Shown here one piece after another: positions 1 through 9,638 of a DNA stretch of 18,048 nt. Each line of letters opens with the position of its first letter. The first letter of the stretch is position 1. The notes beneath the pieces are model-generated. The model was not told where the DNA came from. It worked only from the letters and a program-made list of their open reading frames with translations, and made no database searches. Source of the DNA: Smittium culicis (taxonomy: Eukaryota; Kickxellomycota; Harpellomycetes; Harpellales; Legeriomycetaceae); assembly GCA_001970855.1 (NCBI GenBank), contig LSSN01001176.1, forward strand, positions 1-18,048. The letters run 5' to 3'. The position numbers were made by a program, and so were the translations under genes.

Positions 1-1156
1 CGCCTCAGGAAGCTATACGCAGCGTATACAGCCTTCCTGGCCTTGTTCTTGTTGTTCTTGATCGTCCCAGATACGTCTCACTTGCTATTCATAATATAGC
101 CCAAGTAGGTGTACTGGTCAGTGGAGTCGACTTTTTGGCCCTGCAGGGTCATATCAGTAGTCAACTCCCCGCTTATCGTCATTATCCCGCACTTGGAGGC
201 ATTCACAGCCATTTCCCAAGTGTCAGACCATTCGGTTATGGTTTTCAGTGCGATTTGTAAATCGGCTGATGATTCGGCCAATAGCACGGCATCATCAACG
301 AACAGTAAACCGGGTATGCGCGAGGTGAGCCCAGGCACCCGCACACCTCGTACGCCCTTGAATATATCGTTGATGAAAAAATCGAAGAGTATCGGCGAGG
401 CTGGACACCCTTGCCTCACTCCTCAGACCTATTCAGTTGAGCTGGAAACTTCATTTCCAACTCTAACTGCGATTTTCGGAGCATCATACATGCCCTTGAT
501 CTTATTGAGGAGTTTGCCCCCAATGCCCACTGATCGCAGTTTATGCAGTAGGGCCATGTGGGGGACCCGATCTTAGGCCTTGCTATAGTCGATATAGCAC
601 AGCCATGTTTCCTTGTTCTGAATTTTCCGTCTGCGTACTATTTCAAATAGAGTGGTCGCTTGGCCCGCACACTCCTCGAAATTCCGAAATCCAGCTTGCT
701 TTTTTACCAATATATTGTATTTAGAATCGATTTTGCTGAGTTTGGTGGCCACGATTTTGGCCACCAGTTTCGCCAGTGTTGGGATCAGTGATATCCTTCG
801 GTAGTTATCGGGGTCTTTCAGGTCACCTTTTTTAGGTACCGGGACCACACTGAAGTTTCTAGGCACTGGGGTATATTCCCAGTATCATATATTATATTGA
901 TGTTTTTTTTTAATAATTTTGATAGTGACGATGAAGGTGTTGGTTCAGCCATCACCAGCTTCCATACCTCAGATGGTACACCGTCAGCTCCCGGAGCCTT
1001 GTTGTTAGGTGTATCACGAAGTGCATCAGTGATATCTGACCATAGTATAGTACTATCACACTCTGTGTAATAGTCACAGTCGCTAGAGATGAGATTTTCC
1101 CACTTATCGTCAGACTGGCTGTTCCCAGTAGTGTCTTTGGACAGATCTCCAAAGTG
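1..1156 (-). pseudogene. LINE reverse transcriptase (ORF2) remnant with four in-frame stops and one frameshift
   Basis: The product would have been the reverse transcriptase that copies the element RNA at the nicked target. Reading is open from 1156 to about 848, where a one-base loss in a GTG repeat (848-850) shifts the frame. The remaining frame then runs to the left edge with stops at 573-575 (TAA replacing the conserved Tyr of KAYDRV), 429-431 (TAG), 423-425 (TGA) and 78-80 (TGA, probably a former Trp). After the last stop the frame still continues as DVSGTIKNNKNKARK to the edge. The FVDD active-site Asp pair at 296-291 is intact, so loss of function comes from the stops and frameshift, not from the active site. 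The long plus-strand reading frame across 109-576 is antisense to this domain and is not a gene. Confidence 0.85.
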
Positions 1157-1163
1157 ATTAATC
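1..1163 (-). mobile_element. 5'-truncated, inactivated LINE (non-LTR retrotransposon), 3' part beyond left edge
   Basis: Read on the minus strand, this stretch encodes the linker upstream of a LINE reverse transcriptase followed by most of the RT domain. Recognisable pieces in order are NNKAPGADGVPSEVW (about 1008-964), PVPKKGDLKDPDNYR (about 842-798), IDYSKA (ends at 576), RQGCPASPILFDFFINDI (about 416-363) and the FVDD catalytic box (302-291). The similarity begins around position 1156 and an in-frame TAG sits at 1163-1165, where the DNA switches to AT-rich non-coding sequence. The copy is therefore 5'-truncated and lacks the endonuclease. Such truncation is typical of incomplete target-primed reverse transcription. 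The 3' end and any target-site duplication lie outside the window. Base composition is clearly richer in GC than the flank, suggesting a later insertion or a different mutational history. Confidence 0.87.
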
Positions 1164-1828
1164 TAAATTTTAATTTAATTTTGCTTTTGAGCTATTGTTT
1201 TTTTATTTTTGTCCAAAAAATGAACATCAGCGATTCTTGAGTTTTATCTATATTAAAACAAGAAAATCAAAGCTTAGTTTTATTTAATTTTAGTAAAAAA
1301 ATAAATAACTTATTTTAAAATTGATATTAAATACCTAAAAAAAGTATAAAAATTTTTTTATCTGTAATTGTAATGGTCCAATAATAATTGGACTTGCATT
1401 ACCCCTGGAATTTGGTTTCAGAACCAAATTCCATTTTTTATATCATATAAATAAGCTTAAATTCCCACTTTTTGGAAGTTAAGCTTTTCAATCTTTTATT
1501 CTTTCTCATTTTCATTCTCATATTTTTATAATTTAAAAATATATTAAACTTGATCATTACAGTAATAAATACTAAATTTTACATATTGAGATCTCGAATA
1601 AAATTAAAATCGGCAAAAAAAAAGTTTGATTGTGTCTGAATTTTATAAACACCTTTTTTATAAATAAAATTATTGACCATAAATTTTTTAATAGTAATAT
1701 TTACTTATTATACCACTGAAAATGAATTAATTAATGCTGAAATATTCAATATTCAATATTCTTATTGATATTAAATGTAAAATCAAGAAATTAAAAAATT
1801 TTCAAAAAATATGATAAATTTTATTTTT
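1164..1828. other. AT-rich non-coding spacer with a hairpin cluster
   Basis: No open reading frame of credible length or composition is present on either strand. The only clear structure is the hairpin cluster at 1370-1486, listed separately. The rest is A/T homopolymer-rich sequence. Confidence 0.6.
1370..1486. repeat. three consecutive inverted repeats (hairpins)
   Basis: Hairpin 1: GTAATG (1370-1375) plus GTCCAAT (1376-1382), loop AATA, then ATTGGAC (1387-1393), a 3-nt bulge, and CATTAC (1397-1402). Hairpin 2: TGGAATTTGGTT (1406-1417), loop TCAG, AACCAAATTCCA (1422-1433), a perfect 12-bp stem followed by TTTTTT. Hairpin 3: AAGCTTAA (1453-1460) with TTAAGCTT (1479-1486), plus an inner TTCC/GGAA pair across one mismatch. 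The base pairing is directly visible. Function is unknown: a miniature-transposon remnant or a structured transcript are both possible. Confidence 0.8.
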
Positions 1829-2490
1829 TTATTTTTCCATCCTCCTTTAGTTTAAAATGTTCATTTTATCTTATCTATAATCAAAGCCACAGTTTTGATT
1901 CAAGTATTAATGAATATTTAATTATATTCTATTTCGAATAATTGGTATAATGCATGACAATTTTTTGGTGGATTGTATAATAGCTTGGTCTCCTTCTAAC
2001 TATTACTCAGATATTTTCAATCGGGTTCAGATCTGAAGACTAAGTGGTAAAAAATAAACTACCAAAGCCTTGGATCAAGTATAAAATTGTTGTTTGATAT
2101 TTATTGATCGTAGCGGTATCTTGAAAATCTAATAAATTTCATTCCAATTTAATATCTATGCTTTTTTTAGTTTCTAATCTAATAATGTAAAATATAGTAA
2201 AAATTACTTCAAAATTAACAGGAAAACTTATTTTTGCACGTATTTTGAACTCCAAACAACCCAAAAAAAAAATCCTATGCAATTATTGGTCCACATTAAT
2301 TTTGAGATTTCATATATATTTATAGTCTTTATAGAGATATATAACTTTAATACCAAACACAATCGATCCCATAATTCAGGTATCGAGGCAGAATAGTTAA
2401 TTCTGACCAATGTTTATTTTTTCATTCTTCAAATACCAAAAATTAATCTTTATAGATAAATTTAATCTTTTATCAATATTTTCTTAAAAG
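1829..2490 (-). pseudogene. decayed Tc1/mariner-family transposase
   Basis: Tc1/mariner transposases cut and paste DNA at TA sites using a DDE/D catalytic triad. Reading the minus strand and allowing frame changes gives, in order: KRLN near 2471; W-S-E (2409-2401), where families usually have (F/W)-S-D-E; YGIDCVW just downstream; LGCL and later RLETKKSIDIKLE; NLLDFQD with the second catalytic Asp (2118-2120); and SSDLNPIENI (2039-2010) with the catalytic Glu codon at 2016-2018, followed by VIVRRR. A TKGGWKNK-like tail near 1851-1829 matches the position of the family's C-terminus. There are 33 codons between the second Asp and the Glu, one short of the D34E spacing of Tc1-like enzymes. Many stops interrupt it, including a likely Trp-to-stop just after IENI. 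A more N-terminal portion may continue to about 2900 (SRELSQKILQNNRIK, minus strand, about 2680-2640), but this is weak. Terminal inverted repeats were not found. Confidence 0.72.
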
Positions 2491-5400
2491 AGAATCGGGT
2501 TATTATTCCTTTACCTAATTTAAAGTCACTATTTTTTATTTATTTTTGTTGGATTTGGCAACTAATATTAATATTTAAATAAAATTGGTTTATTATCTTT
2601 TTATTTCACAAAGATATAATAATATATTTGTAGTTAAACTTAATTCTATTATTTTGTAATATTTTCTGTGATAGTTCTCTTGAAAGATCTTATTTAAGGC
2701 CAATATATTTTGAAGGGATCATATTAACGTACTTTCTAACTGTGTAAATAATTTCATATATTTTATCTGATAATTGATTGTATCTCTTCACAATTTTATG
2801 TTTTGAAACATTTTCTAGTTGTTTTTGACATTTTATCTTCGTCATAATTATTCAAAACCTTATTTATTTTAAAATTAGCAGCTCTAGCATTTTTAGTAAA
2901 AAATTGGAAATTTTTAAAGAAAGCTATGTTTATATCTTAATTTTTATTTTTATTTTATAACTAAAAAGCTTTAATTTTCAATTATTTATAAATAGTTATG
3001 TATTTTAAATCTAAAGTATAAATTTGGAGTTGATACAAGTATAATGAAAAAATCTGTTTAAAAAAAAATAAAAAAATCTGTTTAAATATTAATAAAAATA
3101 AAAATAAAAATAATAAAAAAAATCATTCAAAAAAAATTTTTTTTCAAGACTGTATATCATAAAGGATAATTCATACTGAAATTATATAGAGAAAAGATTA
3201 TAAGTTTAAATTTATATAAATATTTTCTGAAGCATTTCTATTGTTAGCTCTCGAATTAATATAAAATACAAGAATTTTTTTTTAGCTCAAATTTTTAATT
3301 TTTAGATTAATCATGTTTTTATAAAGCTAAGATTTTTTTAACAACGCGAAAGAAACAAAAAAAAAGAGAGGTTTTATAACTTAAAATTATTTTTGCACAT
3401 ATCTTAATGAATTTTTGCAATTCCTAATTTACTTAAATCAATACCGCATTCATTGTAGATAAATTAAATCCTATCAAGTAAAATACAGATACAGTAGTCA
3501 TGAATTTTAATTCTTATTAAATAAAAAATTAACAAAAGGGAAAGAAAAGTATATAAGTGAGAATTTGAAATAAAATATAAATCGAATTCAGCTAAAAAAA
3601 TAAATTATTTGATGATTTTATTGGTATAAATTTCTAAAGATATTTTCATAATTAAAATTTATGAAATAACTAATAATTTTCTAAAATTACTCTATAAAAA
3701 AGAAAATTAGTTTCATTTATAAATTTGATCAAACTTGAATTTTGTAGAATAAATTGTTAAGTAAAAAAATTTACATTAAAATCTTGGAATTTAGTTCTAC
3801 TGCTAGTTTCTTAGATTGGATTATATTCACTCTTATAAAAATAAATAAATTTATTCAAAGAAAATCTATTAAAGTCAGTAAATTAGTATAGAATTAAGTT
3901 TAGAATTACGTCATGTTAAAAATTATTTTTAGCCAATTTCTTTTATTTATTACTAATTTTACTTTTATATGATTTTTTTAGAATAAAATGCAGTCACATA
4001 TTAAATCTAAATTGCTTATATATAAATCTCCTTAGATATCTTTGAAAGAAAGAAATAATTAAACATTAACCCAAACTAAAAATAATAGGAAATTAGCTAA
4101 TAAATACTGCTATAATAATATAAAATTAATTAAAAGTCTTTAATCAATTTTTTATAATGCCTTCAAGATATAAACTATATAAGATAATCTAATTTTTTTT
4201 AAATAAGATATTTCATTAAACACTTTTTATTGATTTTAATCTAATAAATAAGCTATATTTGTTTTAAATTATCATTAATACATTTTTAAAAGTTGTAAAT
4301 ATATAGAAAATTTCAAATAGCTTGTAGTGAATATTTTTTATCGCCATTATATATTCATTAAAAATCGACTATCTAGAACACCTAGAAAGATATTAGTTAT
4401 TAAATTGAATAATATGAAACGTATTTTTTAATTTAATTATAAATCGCGTTCATGAAAAAAAAAATAGTGTTATGGGATCACTACAAAACAATCAAGTCAC
4501 ATCAAAATTTTTAAATATAAATAATTTTGAAATTATAATAAAAATAATATATTTAATACATTAGATTTTTCAGAATAATATAAAATCAAGATAATTAACA
4601 TTTAATCAAAATATTTTTGTAAAAGACAATAATATATTTTATCGAGGCCTTTGCTATGAAAAATAATAAAATAAAAGGAATTAGATTTTTTTATTTTGTT
4701 TCTAGCCGATATAAATACTAAAATTATGTTTTATGATGTAGTAATATTATAATTAATAAAAAATTTATACCACAACTATCGATATTCAGGCTTTTAATAA
4801 TCTAAAAACATAAATAAAAGTAATTATACGGTCTAATAAAACTGTATAAAATACTATACTTTAATAGCACTAATTGTAAATATGAAGAAAATAAAAATAA
4901 AAAATCATAATAGTATACAGACTAACTAAAAATAATCATCCACTCCAAGAATATAAAATTTTTATACTTCTATTAAAATAGCTGCCTTATAAATTCTTTG
5001 TGCTCAATCCAGCATACATTAAAAAAAATAAATAAAAAACAAGAATTAAAATTCAATCCTTATTCTTATGACATTAAATCAAAAATCAAGATTTAAATAA
5101 CCCATAAATCAATAATAGTTGATTTTAACTTGTTTAAAAAATTATATAAATATATAACATCAAAGATAATACTAATCAAAAATTTAAATAAAAAAATTAA
5201 ATTAAAGTAATAAATTATAGAGAAATAAATGCTAGTTATTCGGATTAAAGAAAATAACTTTGTTAATCACCTTTAGAATTTCAAGCTACTATGAATTTTT
5301 CTCATAATTATTTTATTACATCTATTTAATTATATTGACTATTAATAAAATTAATTAAATATAATATTATATTTTTATCAATTTCTATTTTTTCTACTAC

Positions 5401-6532
5401 ACATGTAAATGTAAATATATAGTATATAGTCCGATAAATACAGATAATTATAATTTAAATAGTTTTCATTAATATTTAATTGGTTAATTAATATAAATAT
5501 TATATTAGTCTATTCAATTTATGCTTATTCTATAAGTGTTGCGGTGTAGAAGTATAGATCAGACCAAAAAATTATAGCAAGATGAATTTTTCTTAAAATT
5601 AATCAATTTAGAATATTTCAGGCTTTTTTTTTTTTAAATTCATAATTATTTTATATTAATATTATATATGTTTACATATTCTTGATTACACATCACGCTT
5701 CTTATCAAGTTGATTATAAAAAAAAATCATTTTTTTGTTAGAAAATATTAATAGTATTTTTTGTTGTATAGTAGGATCTACGACATATTCTTTCGAAATG
5801 AGAATCAAGATTGTTTTTTTTATTTTCTGAAAAATAGGAAAATTTTATTAGTTGTTACAAAAAATAAACTCTTTTCAATAGTGAATAAAATTTATCTTTA
5901 AATTATGTCTTTAACTGAAATATGATAAAGATCGATAAATAATAATAGAATAAAAGCAAAATAAAAGTAAATAGTATAAAAATAACGATATTTATAATTT
6001 CATTCACATGTGCTAGGAATTATAAAAAATGGGCCTTTTAAAAAAAAAATTAATAAAAGTTCAACGGAAAATGTTAATATACTCATAATTCAATTAATTT
6101 GTGCATATTTTGTTTTCAAAATGTAAATTATCTATTCTACACGTTTAAAATAAATTTTAATAAATTAATAACAATATCAAGATTTTAATAATGATTTAAC
6201 TAAACCCGATATTTAAAAGCGAATTGGTAATTTTCTATAAATTCTAAATATTTTCAATACAGGATTTTTTTAATTGAAATTATGTATTTGAAATTATAAA
6301 ACAGGGTTAATTAAAATTAATTGATTTAATGAAAGCATATTAGTTTAGAAGAAAATATTTCTACTAATGTCTAATATTATATTTGAATAGGTTAAAAAAA
6401 GCTCAAGTTTAAAATATTCTAGATTTTTAGACAGGTTAAAATAATTAATGACTTATAACGCTTATTATTTTGAAATATCATTTTTTAGAATATAAATTCT
6501 AAAAATATTGTAAACTTTTTTATTTGCCTTGA
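2491..6532. other. 4-kb AT-rich gene desert
   Basis: No reading frame longer than about 60 codons with protein-like composition was seen on either strand, and no tRNA-like cloverleaf or recognisable protein fragment beyond the possible mariner N-terminus before about 2900. Small features only: a 16-bp direct repeat AAAAAATCTGTTTAAA at 3047-3062 and 3071-3086, and a short TAAAAA array at about 3093-3110. Composition is dominated by A/T runs. Confidence 0.55.
3047..3110. repeat. short direct repeat and TAAAAA simple repeat
   Basis: AAAAAATCTGTTTAAA occurs twice, 24 bp apart (3047 and 3071), followed by about three TAAAAA units. This is simple local duplication, probably replication slippage. 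Confidence 0.7.
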
Positions 6533-6539
6533 TATAAAT
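6533..6539 (+). promoter_or_regulatory. candidate TATA element of the GH81 gene
   Basis: TATAAAT lies 128 bp upstream of the start codon in the only position that fits a TATA box for this gene. In DNA this rich in A and T the match is weak evidence. Confidence 0.25.
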
Positions 6540-6666
6540 TGACAAAATTTTCGTTTCACAAAATAAATCTTTGTTTTATTTTATTCATCTAACATCTAAA
6601 GCACAACGGATTCAAGAAAGCTTTGTTAAATTACAAGACTACGAGTAAATAAATATTGATTTCAAA

Positions 6667-8775
6667 ATGATATCAATCATATTCTATATTTTTGCTGTAC
6701 TTCAAGCAGTGTTTCCACTATATACTACGTATAACCAAACAAATAACTTATCTAAAAGGGAAGGGCCATCAGCATTTATTTCCCAATACATTCCATTTAA
6801 AATTAGAGAGAACAATGTTAAGCCTAACAATATCTGGGGTAGTCACAAGGCTCCATACCCTACAAATAAGTGGTGGCTGAATCTTGTAATGGGAAATGGT
6901 CAAGAAAAAATATATCCTTATCCATACACAGTATCAGCAAGTGATGAGGGCATTTTTTTCTATCACGGTAGTATAAAAGTTGAAGACTCTAAAACATTTG
7001 TAAATAAAGAAGCTTACAAGTGGAGCGTAGGTTGTAAAGATGGGTTTTCTGGCAGAAAAATTTACGAATATGACGACTTGATGGTAAAAATGAAATTTAA
7101 CAGTTCAAAAAACAACCAAAAATATATGGTATCATTTCTTTTAAAAGGATCGCCTTATATGTCTTTTTATTACAAAGATTTAAAGCCAGATTTTACATTC
7201 CAAGGATCTGGTATAGATAGTTTAGAATCTAAGGGCATTGAAAACAAATCATATATCGCTCATATAAAAAATGGGAGAAAATACGCGATATTTTTTAGTG
7301 AACCGTTAAAGTTAACTGTTGAGAGAAACGAATTGGATTCTTTTACACTCTTATCCGCCGAAGAGTACACAGGTATGGTCAGGATAGCACTGATTCCAGA
7401 TGACGAGGATTATGAATCAAATTATGATATTCTTTTTAAACACTCTAGGTCAATACCCATATCAGCAAAAGTGGAGTTCAAAGCTAATAGCATCATACAC
7501 ACATACAAAGTAACAGAGAGATCCGAAAAGGGAAGCTTACTTTTACTTACGCATCCACATCACAGAGATAGCCTAACTAATCCAAGATACATCCAGGAAT
7601 TAGGGAGCTATAAGTCCTTAAGGGGTGACATGATTGCAATAATAGGAAATGTATGGAACCTGAAGTATGAAAAATTAAGCGGAAGCTCAGTTAGAAATAT
7701 ACATAAGAAAAAAATTAAAGGAGAAAATTTAAATTTGATTAAAAACAGTTTAAAACAGGAAATTTTGTACATAGATGATTACCCACAAAGCAGTAATATA
7801 TACTTTAACGGGAAAAAATTGGCAAGACTTGCAAGGATAGCTTTAATAGCCGAGCAAGTAGGTTTATATGATATAGTGGATAAGTCTATAATAGAGCTAA
7901 CAAGTAGACTAGAAAAGATATTCACATATAATATTTCAAACCCAATTTACTATGATCAAACATGGGGCGGTATTTGTACGGGAGATGGATTAAATAGTGA
8001 AGGAAACGATTTTGGGAATGGTGTATATAACGATCATAATTTTCACTATGGATATTATATTTATTCGCTATACTCAATAATAGAACTGAAGGGAATTGAA
8101 TATGAATGGGTAAAAAAGAATATCGATAAAATTCATTTTTTAGCCAATGAATACTCTAACTCAGGTGGTAACAAATATTTTACCAAGTTTAGGCATATGG
8201 ATTTCTACGATGGAAACTCTTGGGTTAACGGGTTCCATGTCTTTGAGAATAGCAGAAATATGGAATCGACATCAGAGTCTGTAAATGCTTACTATTCTAC
8301 ATATTTACTATATTCTGTATTGAATAATGATAGAGATTCAAATATATCTAATCTGTTACTCACCAGCGAAATAAAATCAGCTCAAAAATACTGGCAAATT
8401 AAAGACGAGTCAATTTATAAGAGTCCCTTCTCAAAAAACAAAATCGTAGGAGTATTGTGGGAAAATAGTGCGGAGTATACTACGTGGTTTGGGAATAACC
8501 CAGAGTATATATATGGAATTCAGTTTCTCCCATTTACTCCCATTTCTTTTGAACTCATTGACAAGGCATGGATGGAGAAAGCATGGAGTACAATTAAGTC
8601 AAGGGTTTTTAGTCAAAATTATGTTGCTCCTGAGTGGAAAGGTTTGATATATATGGCAGGAGCATTAGTAGACACTTCTATCAACGTAAAAACAATAAAT
8701 AGTTTAACTGCGTATGATAATGGAAACTCTAAAACAAATGCACTATGGTGGATTTATAATTGTTCAAGTGATTAG
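6667..8775 (+). CDS. GH81 endo-1,3-beta-glucanase, predicted secreted
   Basis: The 702-residue product belongs to glycoside hydrolase family 81, which hydrolyses internal beta-1,3-glucan bonds by inversion and includes the yeast Eng1/Acf2 cell-wall enzymes. Motifs seen: TNKWWLNLVMGNG with the following PYPYTVS (66-90); NDHNFHYGY (455-463), giving candidate catalytic Asp456 and His460; NMESTSESVNAYY (531-543), giving Glu533 and Glu537; and WFGNNPEYIYGIQFLPFTP (607-625). The D/H plus four and E/E plus four spacing matches the family. A hydrophobic start (residues 2-18) looks like a signal peptide, and Lys30-Arg31 (after NNLS) is a possible Kex2 processing site. The ATG at 6667 has A at -3 and is followed at once by the signal sequence. 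No intron is needed and the frame is intact. The role is likely wall remodelling, septum or spore release, or glucan feeding; which of these cannot be told. The gene converges on ATG15. Confidence 0.95.
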   Translation: MISIIFYIFAVLQAVFPLYTTYNQTNNLSKREGPSAFISQYIPFKIRENNVKPNNIWGSHKAPYPTNKWWLNLVMGNGQEKIYPYPYTVSASDEGIFFYHGSIKVEDSKTFVNKEAYKWSVGCKDGFSGRKIYEYDDLMVKMKFNSSKNNQKYMVSFLLKGSPYMSFYYKDLKPDFTFQGSGIDSLESKGIENKSYIAHIKNGRKYAIFFSEPLKLTVERNELDSFTLLSAEEYTGMVRIALIPDDEDYESNYDILFKHSRSIPISAKVEFKANSIIHTYKVTERSEKGSLLLLTHPHHRDSLTNPRYIQELGSYKSLRGDMIAIIGNVWNLKYEKLSGSSVRNIHKKKIKGENLNLIKNSLKQEILYIDDYPQSSNIYFNGKKLARLARIALIAEQVGLYDIVDKSIIELTSRLEKIFTYNISNPIYYDQTWGGICTGDGLNSEGNDFGNGVYNDHNFHYGYYIYSLYSIIELKGIEYEWVKKNIDKIHFLANEYSNSGGNKYFTKFRHMDFYDGNSWVNGFHVFENSRNMESTSESVNAYYSTYLLYSVLNNDRDSNISNLLLTSEIKSAQKYWQIKDESIYKSPFSKNKIVGVLWENSAEYTTWFGNNPEYIYGIQFLPFTPISFELIDKAWMEKAWSTIKSRVFSQNYVAPEWKGLIYMAGALVDTSINVKTINSLTAYDNGNSKTNALWWIYNCSSD

Positions 8776-9638
8776 CAATATGAGAAATTAAAAATGATAT
8801 TTTATTCGAGTGTAGCTTTACTCCAATAGAAACCATAGTATTTTCCTGGTTAATTCCCTCTGGTTTTTAGACAGACCAAGAATAATATAAATTCTTCTAA
8901 AATATATTCATACTCAAAATTTAATATAATACCACATATATTTTAGTCTGTTTCCATATCTACACCCATAATCATTGATAAAATATTTTGGGTTAAGTTC
9001 CGTAATTTTTTTCTATATCCCTATTCTCTTTTCAAATTTCCAAACCTGTTAGCAAAAGACTGTAGTTTAGGAGTTCAAAAAATAGAAAAATGCTAAATTT
9101 ATAAAATAAAACATCAAAAAATAAAATAAAAATACATTGAATCTCCTATAATACGTGTATACATACTTGTATAGAAATGTTAATCTAGGTTTAAATAGGT
9201 ATTTATGAGTATTATAAAAAAATCATATTTAATGTTTCTTCAGCAAATTAAATGTAGATATATCAAATGACAATCTAGATAAAAGAAAATTTGAAATTTA
9301 TTTTGCAAAAATTTCTAATAATACTTTTACTTTATACCATAATATCTATAAGGTTATATTTCACGATTAGTTTATTTCAACTTGGCAGCGTTAAAACCTA
9401 AGTTCAATGAGTGTGAATTAAATTGATTTTGAATGGTGTTAAGATCTTTAATTAGTGGATAAAAATAAAGATAATATAATATAGAAATACTGTTCGAAGG
9501 AATTAGGGATGGTGCCGAAAAAAATAATAAATAATAAGGCTAACCAAAAAATCATGCAATTGATCTTAACTGAATCAATTAATTAAAGTGCTAAAAAAAT
9601 ACGTAATTTCTTAAAAATAAGCCAATAAAATTCCAGGA
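8776..9638. other. convergent intergenic region between the GH81 gene and ATG15
   Basis: This 863-bp AT-rich spacer must hold both 3' ends. No protein-like frame was seen. A small inverted repeat, AATTGAT (9558-9564) and ATCAATT (9574-9580), lies close to the ATG15 stop codon. I could not identify either polyadenylation site with confidence. Confidence 0.55.

Noticed and set aside
109..576. 155-codon plus-strand frame
   Set aside because: It lies antisense to the LINE reverse transcriptase, whose RQGCP and FVDD motifs are on the minus strand; it has no domain of its own.
952..1152. 66-codon minus-strand frame
   Set aside because: Wrong frame. The colinear LINE protein (NNKAPGADG) is read from the same strand one base over.
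2228..2410. 60-codon minus-strand frame
   Set aside because: Not a separate gene. It overlaps the mariner relic and is a chance open frame in mixed phases of it.
3380..3410. Second mariner copy suggested by TTATTTTTGCACATAT resembling 2228-2243
   Set aside because: Only about 20 bp match and no neighbouring transposase motif follows; likely chance in AT-rich DNA.
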